Notes: a model not told the origin generated them from the sequence alone. Shown: positions 32,867 to 40,570, numbered from the stretch's first letter. The stretch is DNA of 64,000 nucleotides from a virus (IMGVR_UViG_3300049793_000366:434865-498864); one strand, 5' to 3'. Numbers and translations are program-made.

Positions 32867-33149
32867 TAAAATTATATGTATCAAAAGCTATGTACAAAAA
32901 GGTTCAATATCCTCTTATAGCTTTACTTTCTTAGAAGGACATACATATGAGTATAATCCATTAGAAGAGGTTGGTGGTGTGATAGTAACACTATATACAG
33001 GAGAATATAGGAACACACATAGAGTAGGATTCAATATTACCCGTGGTGAATTCTATGAACACTTTAAGATACTAAAAGATTATAGAGAAGAACAAATAGA
33101 CAGCTTGCTTGCGAACGAAGTGAGCAGTCTGAATAATTTAAACAGTTAG
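32859..33149 (+). CDS. Family A / C-tag protein with hairpin-encoded tail, 96 aa
   Basis: KIICIKSYVQKG, EGHTYEYNP, FYEHFKIL, DYREEQIDSLL. The tag runs on into ANEVSSLNNLNS, encoded by a GC-rich hairpin (33,103-33,125). Confidence 0.76.
   Translation: MINKIICIKSYVQKGSISSYSFTFLEGHTYEYNPLEEVGGVIVTLYTGEYRNTHRVGFNITRGEFYEHFKILKDYREEQIDSLLANEVSSLNNLNS
33103..33125 (+). repeat. GC-rich hairpin inside the end of a family A gene
   Basis: GCTTGCTT (33103-33110), loop GCGAACG, AAGTGAGC (33118-33125): an eight-pair stem with two G-T pairs, in otherwise AT-rich DNA. Confidence 0.6.
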
Positions 33150-33161
33150 AACAATTACACT

Positions 33162-33380
33162 ATGAAGACAGTTTTATTATGTATGAAGAGTAATCACTAT
33201 TCAGATAGACATAAACAAGAGTTTGAAAAAGGTAGATTATATAACGCACAAGTAGTCGATAATAGAGTCAAGATTACAGATGATTTAGGTAATACAAACT
33301 CATTCTCATTCATATATGTTTATCAGTATTTTGTAGATGCTGCTGAATATAGGAAGGAACAGATAGATAAAATACTGTGA
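33162..33380 (+). CDS. Family A / C-tag protein, 72 aa
   Basis: KTVLLCMKSNHYS, EKGRLYNAQV, YQYFVDA, EYRKEQIDKIL. Last member of the continuous array; the origin-like region follows. Confidence 0.77.
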   Translation: MKTVLLCMKSNHYSDRHKQEFEKGRLYNAQVVDNRVKITDDLGNTNSFSFIYVYQYFVDAAEYRKEQIDKIL

Positions 33381-33633
33381 AATGAGTTAAAATGTATATG
33401 CTAAATTTGACTGTTTTCGCAGATTTACATGACGTTTATGTGAAGCCTGTTTGCGGGAACTATTATAATGCCACACTTGTACCACCTTAGTTGTCAGTCT
33501 ATGTCTAACCTTGTCAGCCAGTCAGAACCCGTCAGATTGTTCATAACTTCTATTTTATCCACAATTTATGGACATAAGGTTGTTGATAACTTTCTATCAG
33601 TCTGACGGTAATCTTTTATTAAATTTAAACAAT
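33381..33633. other. Noncoding region with DnaA-box-like sites; candidate replication origin
   Basis: TTATCCACA at 33555-33563 is a perfect DnaA box, and TGTTGATAA at 33581-33589 matches the inverted box at eight of nine positions. GTCAG occurs five or more times between 33,490 and 33,540, and CAGTCTGACGG at 33598-33608 recurs at 33900-33910. A repeat copy lies at 33462-33478. No gene is evident. Use as an origin is inference. Confidence 0.4.
33462..33478 (+). repeat. 17-base repeat, variant ATTATAATGCCACACTT
   Basis: First copy of the cluster, inside the origin-like region. Confidence 0.7.
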
Positions 33634-33849
33634 ATGGAAACACCAATCACTGATAAACAAATAGTTGAGTATTTAAAATACTTGAAGACCGAATTCACTG
33701 AACTATGTAAAACTCCGGATAGGAGTATAAAAGAAATGTCTTACCGTAGTGTATTACTTGAGATGTTTCAGATTGAGACTAACAATGAGAAACACTTCGA
33801 TGTACTTAGTAAAACACTAAATGACTATCGTATATCAAAGCGTAATTAA
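33634..33849 (+). CDS. Unknown 71-aa protein
   Basis: METPITDKQIVEYLKYLKTEF start at 33634 is preferred over an upstream GTG-type or ATG frame that would read through the DnaA-box region. Helical, charged, ending NDYRISKRN. Its stop codon lies inside a repeat copy. Confidence 0.62.
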   Translation: METPITDKQIVEYLKYLKTEFTELCKTPDRSIKEMSYRSVLLEMFQIETNNEKHFDVLSKTLNDYRISKRN

Positions 33850-33960
33850 AATGCCACACCTCAAAGCCTTATTCGGTGAGCATTCAAATTATAATGCCAC
33901 AGTCTGACGGAGTTAAAGTGCCACACTGCTCGTCTCCGACTCGCATTAAACTACCACACC
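33844..33960 (+). repeat. Cluster of four 17-base repeats
   Basis: Copies at 33844-33860 (AATTAAAATGCCACACC), 33887-33903, 33911-33927 (GTTAAAGTGCCACACTG type) and 33944-33960 (CATTAAACTACCACACC). The first two are 43 bases apart, with CCTTATTCGG-type sequence between them that can form a weak hairpin. Confidence 0.8.
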
Positions 33961-33978
33961 TTTCGGACATATAATGGT

Positions 33979-34206
33979 ATGTTTCAATCTATGAATGAGT
34001 TAGAGGTAAAGGCTGACGGTATGTTATGCTACAATGGTGTAAAGCTTCTTAGTGTTGAGGCTTTGAGTGACTTTGTATCTCTAACTGGGTTTGAACCTTT
34101 ACAGGCTTTACAGACGTACTATATAACCACTCAAACACATCAGAGGAATCAAAAGCTTGAGATTCTATTTGATGGAGTTAAAGTGCCACACCTCAAACCG
34201 TTATAG
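33979..34206 (+). CDS. C-tag protein whose end runs into a repeat, 75 aa
   Basis: Starts MFQSMNELEVKADGML. HQRNQKLEILF is the tag. Downstream residues GVKVPHLKPL are encoded by a repeat copy (GTTAAAGTGCCACACC) in which the usual TAA stop is out of frame, so the protein is extended by about ten residues. Confidence 0.68.
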   Translation: MFQSMNELEVKADGMLCYNGVKLLSVEALSDFVSLTGFEPLQALQTYYITTQTHQRNQKLEILFDGVKVPHLKPL

Positions 34207-34291
34207 GGAGAATAAGTTAGAAGTCTTGTTGAATTAAAATGCCACACCTCAACGCCTTATCTGGTAAGGATTAGAATTAAAATGCCACACT
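34175..34291 (+). repeat. Cluster of three 17-base repeats
   Basis: Copies at 34176-34192, 34232-34248 and 34275-34291. The last two are 43 bases apart and enclose CCTTA-TCTGG-TAAGG, a perfect five-pair hairpin. Confidence 0.8.
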
Positions 34292-34292
34292 T

Positions 34293-34517
34293 ATGTTTAA
34301 TATAGGAGATAGAGTTAAAGAATTGGGTAGGGATTGTTATAGGGATGAGCCTATTGAGATAATATCTACGCTCAAGGAGAATAAGCGATATCATTTAAAG
34401 TATTTGAATGTATTTAATGTACAGGGTACTAATATGTTATTCTGGGTTCATGAAGATGATATTATCTTAGACAAGGAGTATTATAGGGATAAGAAGATTA
34501 ATGAGGTGTTGAATTAA
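34293..34517 (+). CDS. Family A-like / C-tag protein with KOW/SH3 opening, 74 aa
   Basis: MFNIGDRVKELGRD is a typical small-barrel opening. YYRDKKINEVLN is the tag. The ATG follows a repeat directly and the stop TAA lies in the next repeat, so the gene looks like a repeat-bounded cassette. Confidence 0.74.
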   Translation: MFNIGDRVKELGRDCYRDEPIEIISTLKENKRYHLKYLNVFNVQGTNMLFWVHEDDIILDKEYYRDKKINEVLN

Positions 34518-34528
34518 AATGCCACACT
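34512..34528 (+). repeat. 17-base repeat
   Basis: AATTAAAATGCCACACT; contains the stop of the preceding gene. Confidence 0.75.
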
Positions 34529-34948
34529 TTATCTTTCTCTATCAACTTCCATTTTCATAATAGCCAGACATTCTTGAACATCTGCTACGATTTCATCAGC
34601 AGTAGCTTTGGTTGACTGCATGGTTTTCATAGACATTTCAATCATTCTGATGGAGCTTTGTAGGCTTTTAATAAGTCTAATCTCTTCTTCTCTTGCTATA
34701 TCGAGACCTTGTTGTATACCTAACTGTACTGCACACGCCATAACCGATTCTACGTGGCTTCTGCCCTGTTCTTTTCTGCTGTACTCTAAGTTGCGTTTAT
34801 TGAGTTGTACATCGATGTTTTGGCTTGTGGCGAGTAATTTACTGGATGTGAGCATAACACCGTCATATGCTTCGAACTTTTTATTAACGATGATTGCGTT
34901 ATAGGCTTTCATAATGCCTTTCATAATATCGGGAAATGTATTTTTCAT
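34529..34948 (-). CDS. Unknown helical protein, 139 aa
   Basis: Start at 34948 (MKNTFPDIMKGIMKAY) is chosen because the longer frame overlaps the upstream membrane-protein gene. The C-terminal two thirds is an amphipathic, probably coiled-coil helix (EEEIRLIKSLQSSIRMIEMSM). No tag. Confidence 0.68.
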   Translation of the reverse strand: MKNTFPDIMKGIMKAYNAIIVNKKFEAYDGVMLTSSKLLATSQNIDVQLNKRNLEYSRKEQGRSHVESVMACAVQLGIQQGLDIAREEEIRLIKSLQSSIRMIEMSMKTMQSTKATADEIVADVQECLAIMKMEVDRER

Positions 34949-34959
34949 GTCTTGTTGTA

Positions 34960-35166
34960 TTAGAATATTGATGGGAATATTAGGTCTAAAGCACCTGCGA
35001 GATATAATAGTATCATTATAAGAAGAGATATGCCAATTTTCCAATTTCGCTCTCTTTTAAACATTTCTTTTGCTTCATCTGAATACTGTTCCATGAAGTT
35101 CAAGGAACTAAATATAACATATACTGTGAATATAAATAAGATGAGTATTTGTATAAATAATTTCAT
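34960..35166 (-). CDS. Small two-helix membrane protein, 68 aa
   Basis: FIQILILFIFTVYVIF (about 4-19) and IGISLLIMILLYLAGALDLIF (about 46-66) are membrane segments separated by a charged loop. Small phage membrane proteins of this form can act in lysis or exclusion, but nothing here decides that. Confidence 0.72.
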   Translation of the reverse strand: MKLFIQILILFIFTVYVIFSSLNFMEQYSDEAKEMFKRERNWKIGISLLIMILLYLAGALDLIFPSIF

Positions 35167-35209
35167 ATTATGATTAATTTATTAGTTGATATCTTTAGTG
35201 TATGGTTTG

Positions 35210-35241
35210 TAAATATACGGATAATATTCCGGATCTCCAAA
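35210..35241 (-). promoter_or_regulatory. Promoter with palindromic spacer
   Basis: Minus strand TTTG (35241-35238), 20 bases containing CCGGAATATTATCCG, TATATTTA (35217-35210). About 44 bases to the ATG, one of the longer leaders. Confidence 0.82.
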
Positions 35242-35272
35242 TGAAAACAACTTAGATAGGGTTGTATCGTAT

Positions 35273-35289
35273 AATTAAAATGCCACACC
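35273..35289 (+). repeat. 17-base repeat supplying a start codon
   Basis: AATTAAAATGCCACACC; its ATG at 35280 is the start of the next gene. Confidence 0.75.
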
Positions 35290-35537
35290 AACCATATCAT
35301 ATGTTATTACCGAAGGTTCGAAATGTATCACCGAGTACATTGGGTCAGAATATACAGATTATTAACACTGCGTATATGATACCAATGCGAAAGTGTTGTG
35401 ATTGTGGTAATGTGATTAATATAATAGATGATGAGTTTGAGACAAAGCCTCGTATGTTTTTGTGGGTTAAGTTGGAGACTGATTATAGGTGTTGTGTATG
35501 TATGCGTGATAATAAGATTCGTAAGATATTTAAGTGA
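35280..35537 (+). CDS. Zinc-ribbon C-tag protein, 85 aa
   Basis: Begins MPHQPYHM from within the repeat. CCDCGNVINIIDDEF and CCVCMRDNKIRKIF give two Cys pairs, the second merged with the C-tag. The protein at 51,510-51,710 is a clear paralogue (CADCNCIIDIIVDE, CEVCYRNSKIESVL). Confidence 0.75.
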   Translation: MPHQPYHMLLPKVRNVSPSTLGQNIQIINTAYMIPMRKCCDCGNVINIIDDEFETKPRMFLWVKLETDYRCCVCMRDNKIRKIFK

Positions 35538-35761
35538 TGTCTGGACTTACTTGTATATGTAAAGCTGACCATGCTTATCGGTTTATCAAGGGTAGGACTT
35601 ATACTTATATGATAATTAATGGGCGGTTTAGTGTTTTAAATAGGGATGCTAAGACTTGGTATAACTTTCACGATGATAACTTCCATGATGATTCGGTTAA
35701 TTTTCACTTATTTTTTGAGTCTATACGTGATTATAATCTAAATGAATTACTGAGCGAATAG
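35537..35761 (+). CDS. Family A / C-tag protein, 74 aa
   Basis: MSGLTCICKADHAYRF, KGRTYTYMII, FHLFFESI, IRDYNLNELL. The ATG at 35537 overlaps the upstream TGA. Confidence 0.76.
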   Translation: MSGLTCICKADHAYRFIKGRTYTYMIINGRFSVLNRDAKTWYNFHDDNFHDDSVNFHLFFESIRDYNLNELLSE

Positions 35762-35762
35762 A

Positions 35763-35794
35763 TTTGGTAATACCGGACTTTATCAATATATTTG
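35763..35794 (+). promoter_or_regulatory. Promoter, leaderless spacing
   Basis: TTTG (35763-35766), exactly 20 bases, TATATTTG (35787-35794); ATG four bases on. Confidence 0.85.
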
Positions 35795-35798
35795 AAAT

Positions 35799-35924
35799 AT
35801 GAAAGCATTCTTAAGAATAATCACTTTTTATAGAGTAAATGATGTAGACTACGTACCTAATGGGTGCTTAGGATTAATATTCTGGCTTATAGTGATAGGT
35901 ATAGTATTAGCAATCGCGAATTAA
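35799..35924 (+). CDS. Small membrane protein, 41 aa
   Basis: MKAFLRIITFYRVNDVDYV, then LGLIFWLIVIGIVLAIAN, one membrane helix at the end. A strong promoter directly upstream supports expression. Its stop TAA lies in a repeat copy. Confidence 0.68.
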   Translation: MKAFLRIITFYRVNDVDYVPNGCLGLIFWLIVIGIVLAIAN

Positions 35925-35935
35925 AATGCCACACC
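35919..35935 (+). repeat. 17-base repeat joining two genes
   Basis: AATTAAAATGCCACACC: holds the TAA of the membrane-protein gene and the ATG of the next gene. Confidence 0.78.
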
Positions 35936-36183
35936 ACTTCAAATGTATATGTAAGAATGAGTATCTACAATCCGGTAGGGAAGATACTTTAGTTATCTTC
36001 ATACTCAATGAGATATATCTGGTGGAGAATACCGCGAGTGGGAACTACTTATTAACTGGTAATATCCGTAGTGGTGATAATATTTTGCGTGAAATAGTAT
36101 CTTTAGATGATGTAGGCTTTAAACGCTATATGATGCACATAGACGAGTATAGGGAGAATAAGTTAGAAGCATTGCTTAATTAG
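35926..36183 (+). CDS. Family A / C-tag protein starting inside a repeat, 85 aa
   Basis: MPHHFKCICKNEYL: the first four residues come from the repeat, followed at once by the family start. FILNEIYLVE, FKRYMMHI, EYRENKLEALLN. The 3' end overlaps the convergent gene. Confidence 0.77.
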   Translation: MPHHFKCICKNEYLQSGREDTLVIFILNEIYLVENTASGNYLLTGNIRSGDNILREIVSLDDVGFKRYMMHIDEYRENKLEALLN

Positions 36184-36703
36184 CTAATGCTTCGTCTAAT
36201 TTCATATCCCTAATCTGAGATTTTACTTCTGATACTTTAGCTTTAAAGGTGAAACCCAGTTCATCATTTCGTAATTGAATGCTTTTCTCAACATCTTTAG
36301 ACCATTTATCTCTCATTGTAGCATTGTACACGTTTACCAATAACCCGGTTTTAATTGAGTTGGTAACTACCTGGTCTTTACACGTAACAACTACTACGAA
36401 TTTTTCGTTTACTGTATTGCTGAGTGCATTGAGTAGTTTATTAAACCTGGTTACTGTTAAACCACTATGCGAACCAACTTCAAGATACTCATAATTATCA
36501 CCAGACATAGCATCTTCTAATAGTTCTTTAATCTCTCTGATGTTGTATTCAGAACCTTTGACAACATTTATCTTACCCTTTTTGAATTTGAAGAAGTTAC
36601 TCTCAAGTGTATCGTTATGTAACTCAAGTGCTAATTTGGAAACGAGTACCCAATCAGGTGACTGTTTTACTATTTCTGCTTTTATTTTATCTGTGTTATT
36701 CAT
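36176..36703 (-). CDS. Unknown 175-aa C-tag protein
   Basis: Alpha/beta body (NEKFVVVVTCKDQVVTNSIKTGLLVNV), not family A. Ends SQIRDMKLDEALAN, a tag with two extra residues. Its tag is coded opposite the tag of the neighbouring convergent gene. Confidence 0.72.
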   Translation of the reverse strand: MNNTDKIKAEIVKQSPDWVLVSKLALELHNDTLESNFFKFKKGKINVVKGSEYNIREIKELLEDAMSGDNYEYLEVGSHSGLTVTRFNKLLNALSNTVNEKFVVVVTCKDQVVTNSIKTGLLVNVYNATMRDKWSKDVEKSIQLRNDELGFTFKAKVSEVKSQIRDMKLDEALAN

Positions 36704-37113
36704 CTACTATCTAACTGTTTTAATGCGGCATCGCGTTTAATCTGCTTAATGAAGTCTTCGTCCATTTCTTTGGGTTGAATTGGATAGCCATTCTCTGCGT
36801 AGAAGTCACTGTGCCATTCGTGTGCGATACCGTATGTGCTTACAAGCTTTCTATATTCTCTTGGCTTTAGGTTGAGTGTAACTAATCGAACCAATTCATC
36901 AATGGTTAGTGGTACGCTTATATCTTGTGACATATAGGTTACTGCTGGATTACCAGAGAGAATGCTTTTTGTATCGGTTGGCTTTAGGTAGAATAGTTCA
37001 CCTTGAAATGTAGCCATGAGTAATGAATTAGGGTCGAACTGGTGTTGACCATCAGCATCTATGATAAGTATCTTAAGGAAACCTAATGGTGTTGTAAGTC
37101 TATTCTTTTTCAT
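36700..37113 (-). CDS. Unknown 137-aa protein with weak C-tag
   Basis: Starts MKKNRLTTPLGFLKILIID. Middle VPLTIDELVRLVTLNLKPREY. Ends IKRDAALKQLDSR, a possible tag. First gene of a two-gene minus-strand operon. Confidence 0.7.
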   Translation of the reverse strand: MKKNRLTTPLGFLKILIIDADGQHQFDPNSLLMATFQGELFYLKPTDTKSILSGNPAVTYMSQDISVPLTIDELVRLVTLNLKPREYRKLVSTYGIAHEWHSDFYAENGYPIQPKEMDEDFIKQIKRDAALKQLDSR

Positions 37114-37129
37114 TAGCTGTATTTTGCCC

Positions 37130-37161
37130 TAAATATACGGATAATAATCCGGATTACCTAA
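37130..37161 (-). promoter_or_regulatory. Promoter with perfect palindromic spacer
   Basis: Minus strand TATATTTA (37137-37130) preceded by CCGGATTATTATCCG. The upstream box is weak (TTAG). ATG about 16 bases on. Confidence 0.75.
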
Positions 37162-37485
37162 TTATACTAAAAATCCACTAAAATATTGACTGAACTCTAC
37201 GGTTCTAAAGAAGTGTTTACGTTGATATTCGGCACAACCAACAGATCCGGTAGAGAAGCTATCATCACTTGACCATATAATGATTCCTGTCTCTCTGGTT
37301 GACATTTGAGGTACCCAGTCGATATACAAGACATCTTCACCCAAGAACTTCTGTATATGCTTATATTCCTGTTCATTTCTAACGACAACGGATAGTCCAT
37401 TGTAGCTTAGAACTTCTTCGATGGTGTTATCTCGCTTATCTGAATTTGGTTCAGTATTAACTATTCCTTTTCTTGTGGTTGCCAT
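37162..37485 (-). CDS. Unknown 107-aa protein
   Basis: Not recognised. Basic, acidic-linker start, then YIDWVPQMSTRETGIIIWSS, which suggests a beta sandwich edge. No tag. Confidence 0.65.
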   Translation of the reverse strand: MATTRKGIVNTEPNSDKRDNTIEEVLSYNGLSVVVRNEQEYKHIQKFLGEDVLYIDWVPQMSTRETGIIIWSSDDSFSTGSVGCAEYQRKHFFRTVEFSQYFSGFLV

Positions 37486-37515
37486 AATTCTCTGATATTA
37501 AATATAAGCAATAAG

Positions 37516-37527
37516 TTTAATATATAC
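37516..37527 (+). promoter_or_regulatory. TTTAATATATAC element
   Basis: Exact consensus, three bases before the ATG at 37531. Confidence 0.65.
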
Positions 37528-37530
37528 TAC

Positions 37531-37995
37531 ATGAAACATATTAAACTATTCGAGGCTTTTTCTGATGATTTAAGTAATATACATCTTGACCTTAGACGTG
37601 CCGAGCAAAAGCTTAAGACTGAATACCGCGATAAAGAGAAACAATTGGGTGATAAGTATAAGAGTGCTGTTGAAGCTTGTATTCAAGACTTATTAGAAGA
37701 TTATGATGCTAAGTTCATTTATGATATGTTTCCACACACTGGTCAGAAGATTGGCTTCGAAGTTAGTGTATTCTTTGATAAACCTACTGGGAGTCAATTA
37801 GAAACTCTATTACCAATCATAGCAAGGACTGATAAGAAGCTTACAGCAGAAGGTTTTATAGTTTCTTATGTATGTGAACATAATCTTGGTAACTTCTCCA
37901 ATGATGATTATTCTAAAGATTTAGCTGAATTATCAAAGAATTTCATACATTACTCTGGTTGTGTTTCATTAAAGGTTAGTATGAGAATCAACTAA
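37531..37995 (+). CDS. N-tag / family B protein, 154 aa
   Basis: MKHIKLFEAFSDDL start, a charged helix (LRRAEQKLKTEYRDKEKQLG), then VEACIQDLLEDYDAKFIYD and ARTDKKLTAEGFIVSYV for family B. A lone gene with a late-type element. Confidence 0.77.
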   Translation: MKHIKLFEAFSDDLSNIHLDLRRAEQKLKTEYRDKEKQLGDKYKSAVEACIQDLLEDYDAKFIYDMFPHTGQKIGFEVSVFFDKPTGSQLETLLPIIARTDKKLTAEGFIVSYVCEHNLGNFSNDDYSKDLAELSKNFIHYSGCVSLKVSMRIN

Positions 37996-38000
37996 TCCTA

Positions 38001-38032
38001 TTTGGTTATATCGAATATAATCCGTATATTCG
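38001..38032 (+). promoter_or_regulatory. Promoter, leaderless spacing
   Basis: TTTG (38001-38004), 20 bases with CGAATATAATCCG, TATATTCG (38025-38032); ATG four bases on. Confidence 0.75.
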
Positions 38033-38036
38033 GACT

Positions 38037-38228
38037 ATGGAAACCTCAATTGTTAGAATCAATTTAATGACTGATAAAGATTACAGACCATATTGTGGTG
38101 CTGATTCTTGTGTATATACTATGCCACGTTCAAAGTGGAATGGTAGTCAATTCGAATGTAAATGTGGGTGGGTATCTGAATTCCCTGCTGATTTCATTAC
38201 TCGTTATAAAGAAAAACACAATCTTTAA
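38037..38228 (+). CDS. Small zinc-ribbon-like protein, 63 aa
   Basis: YCGADSC and later CKCGW form a likely single-zinc site; WVSEFPADFITRY ends it. Overlaps the next gene by one base. Confidence 0.68.
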   Translation: METSIVRINLMTDKDYRPYCGADSCVYTMPRSKWNGSQFECKCGWVSEFPADFITRYKEKHNL

Positions 38229-38563
38229 TGGGTAGAAAAGTTAAAATAAAGAAAGAAGATATTATACTTGAAGCATTAATTGAATGGTTCGATGATGATT
38301 TCAAGACCAGTAGAGCAGAAGCCAAGAAGAATCCTACTGAGGTTACCAACCCACATTTTTGGGAGAAACCACAATTCGTATCACTTAATTACATTGACCA
38401 GTATAATAATATCTGTATCACAGAGACTCAAGCTGGTGTAGACCCATCAGAACCAAATTATACAATAGGAGTAGCTGTTCCATATGTTTGGTATAAGCCC
38501 TATCACGATAAGTATATGAAGATGCGTAACCGCATTGAGAGTATAGATTCTTTAGTCAAATAG
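38228..38563 (+). CDS. Unknown 111-aa protein with C-tag-like end
   Basis: Starts MGRKVKIKKEDIILEALIEWF. NPHFWEKPQFVSLNYI and GVAVPYVWYKPYHDKY suggest a compact beta domain. Ends KMRNRIESIDSLVK, a tag with a spacing slip. Confidence 0.68.
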   Translation: MGRKVKIKKEDIILEALIEWFDDDFKTSRAEAKKNPTEVTNPHFWEKPQFVSLNYIDQYNNICITETQAGVDPSEPNYTIGVAVPYVWYKPYHDKYMKMRNRIESIDSLVK

Positions 38564-38564
38564 A

Positions 38565-38957
38565 CTATTTATTAGACTTTTCAGCATTACAAACCGTACA
38601 CATTGGTTGATAGTTATCGATGTGGTCGGGACCGCCTTTATCTCTTGCTATGATATGGTCTTTAGTCATAAGCACCTCTTCACCCTTTGAATTCACTGCG
38701 TATAGGTTGAGGTGATAAGCCAATGAAGCTTTATTATACTTATCGCGTTCTTTAGCGAAGTATTTACCCTTAGCACCACAGATAACACAATCAATTCCTT
38801 TTACTTTGAAGGTTTTATACCTATCAGAACCCAGCTTGATATCATCACCATCTAAGACTATGATATCTCTTTTGGTATGATGCAGTTCAACAGATGATAG
38901 AATGAGTTGAATTGGATATGTTTCTTTACGATAGTATCTCTTTACTTCAGTTTCCAT
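38565..38957 (-). CDS. HNH endonuclease, 130 aa
   Basis: CVICGAKG and CTVCN bracket the zinc site; TKDHIIARDKGGPDHIDNYQPMC carries the His-Asn-His core (DH...N near 105-118). Free-standing, with no neighbour that would mark it as intron-borne. Typical of homing-type phage nucleases. Confidence 0.88.
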   Translation of the reverse strand: METEVKRYYRKETYPIQLILSSVELHHTKRDIIVLDGDDIKLGSDRYKTFKVKGIDCVICGAKGKYFAKERDKYNKASLAYHLNLYAVNSKGEEVLMTKDHIIARDKGGPDHIDNYQPMCTVCNAEKSNK

Positions 38958-38962
38958 TAATA

Positions 38963-38970
38963 CAAATATA
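38963..38970 (-). promoter_or_regulatory. TATATTTG box of the HNH gene
   Basis: Minus strand TATATTTG ends five bases before the ATG at 38957. No good upstream box is visible. Confidence 0.5.
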
Positions 38971-38986
38971 GCGAATTATTATGACA

Positions 38987-38998
38987 TTTAATATATAC
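38987..38998 (+). promoter_or_regulatory. TTTAATATATAC element before an untagged gene
   Basis: Exact consensus; a potential start at 38981 would read through it, which favours 39008. Confidence 0.6.
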
Positions 38999-39007
38999 TC
39001 TAAACAA

Positions 39008-39736
39008 ATGAGTAAGATGGACACACGATATAAGTTAAAAGAGGTGGGGAGATTTATTAAAGCACTCAGCAATGACTATAAGAATACGGTTGATACTGAT
39101 ATAAAAGCTAAGAAGAAGAAAGCTATATGGAAAACAGTATGCTTGACATTCGACCAGATTTGGAGTGGGATATCAGCATTGTTTGTTTATCCTATTTGGT
39201 ATGCTTTCAGAAAGCAAATAACTAATACCTTATATGAAGGTACTACCTGGGAAGCCGTTCATCAATTGGTGGTTGATAATAAGATTGATGAGGTGAAGTA
39301 TATTGTCAAACGAAAGGGTGCTTTATTGTATTGGTTATGGACTTTTGGTGACTTGAGAGATCCATTAGGTAGAGGTGAGTTACCGGAAGATGGGTATAAA
39401 GGTAGGTATAAGAATAACTTCGTAGGGAGATATTATGAGAATGCTTTGCGTAATCCAAGGTTTACTATTAACTATATGAATTATCGAACTGGTACCATAG
39501 TAGAATCGCATACGGTGATTGATACCAGAGATTATAATATATCGTATTCATCAGAGGGTATTGGTAAGAATCCTGCGGGTGTATTATTCAAATGGGTGGT
39601 TGATGATAAGAATAAGTGGTATTATGTCTATGATGATAATAACAAGGAGAACTTATTTTACTTTGGGTATTCTGGTTTGGGTAAAACTGATATTGGTAAG
39701 AATGGTAGGTTTGAGATTAGTTACAGAAAAAATTGA
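39008..39736 (+). CDS. Unknown 242-aa protein, possibly DUF7338-like
   Basis: MSKMDTRYKLKEVG start. A hydrophobic, aromatic segment (IWSGISALFVYPIWYAF, about 50-66) may meet the membrane. LRDPLGRGELPEDGYKGRY and ENALRNPRF resemble a phage protein family I recall as DUF7338; not verified. Controlled by a late-type element although untagged. Confidence 0.62.
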   Translation: MSKMDTRYKLKEVGRFIKALSNDYKNTVDTDIKAKKKKAIWKTVCLTFDQIWSGISALFVYPIWYAFRKQITNTLYEGTTWEAVHQLVVDNKIDEVKYIVKRKGALLYWLWTFGDLRDPLGRGELPEDGYKGRYKNNFVGRYYENALRNPRFTINYMNYRTGTIVESHTVIDTRDYNISYSSEGIGKNPAGVLFKWVVDDKNKWYYVYDDNNKENLFYFGYSGLGKTDIGKNGRFEISYRKN

Positions 39737-39746
39737 TATATAACAC

Positions 39747-40160
39747 ATGAAACATCTTAGACACTTTAATGAGCATTTGAATAATGAGCTTCAAGAAATA
39801 GCTGAGTTCTTTTACTATGCATTTGAAGACCATAACTATTATGAGTTCAAACCACTCAACAAAGGATATACTGATACTGTTTATTATAATGGTGTTGTTG
39901 AGGTGAGAGATATGTCTTCTGGTCAGTATGAGGTTTATATGAATCTTGGTATACCTGAGCCATATAGTGGTCCTTCTTTATTCGGTGGATCATCTACTAT
40001 GAAATACAGTAATGATGCTGAGTTAAATAAGTTAAATGTTGAGGTTAAGAAGATAGCGAGAAAGCTTGGTTTCAGTGAGAAGTCTCATGTGGATTACATA
40101 TGTAGTTACTTAGATGAGACTGATAATATGATAAAAGCGTCAATTGTTATTTATAAATAA
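39747..40160 (+). CDS. N-tag / family B protein, 137 aa
   Basis: MKHLRHFNEHLNNEL start. KKIARKLGFSEKSHVDYI is a short family B second half. Preceded by GATATATAACAC. Confidence 0.75.
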   Translation: MKHLRHFNEHLNNELQEIAEFFYYAFEDHNYYEFKPLNKGYTDTVYYNGVVEVRDMSSGQYEVYMNLGIPEPYSGPSLFGGSSTMKYSNDAELNKLNVEVKKIARKLGFSEKSHVDYICSYLDETDNMIKASIVIYK

Positions 40161-40171
40161 ATATATAGAGC

Positions 40172-40570
40172 ATGAAATATTTACAAACATTCAATGAAAG
40201 AAAATTCTACACTATCAAATATGATAATCAGGAATTAAGTATCGATGATATTAACAATGGTGAATGGTCTTTAACTGACCATTTAAACCCTAAGATTGAT
40301 AAGCTTATCATGGCATTAGGTGATATGAAAGCGCGAGTTAATACACACGGTAGCAAAGTCTATAAAGACGAAGCAAAGAAGATAGATTTGATGAGTCAGA
40401 TATTAGATTCTGATGTTGCTGAGTCTGCTCCAATTGAAGCAACTGAGACTACAGTTGATATTAATATCGCTTTAGTTGATGAGGTTGAACCGATTGAAGA
40501 TGTGTCAGTAGAAGTTGATAATACACCAATGAATATAGGTGGTGCTATTGATAGGCTTATGTCAACCTAA
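40172..40570 (+). CDS. N-tag protein with acidic tail, 132 aa
   Basis: MKYLQTFNERKF start. No family B domain; the C-terminal half is low-complexity and acidic (EATETTVDI...DEVEPIEDVSVEVD), as in scaffolding or linker regions. Preceded by AAATATATAGAGC. Confidence 0.72.
   Translation: MKYLQTFNERKFYTIKYDNQELSIDDINNGEWSLTDHLNPKIDKLIMALGDMKARVNTHGSKVYKDEAKKIDLMSQILDSDVAESAPIEATETTVDINIALVDEVEPIEDVSVEVDNTPMNIGGAIDRLMST

Noticed and set aside
33462-34528. CRISPR array
   Set aside because: The 17-base repeat is irregularly spaced, varies in sequence, overlaps stop and start codons and contains coding genes between copies; no cas genes are seen.
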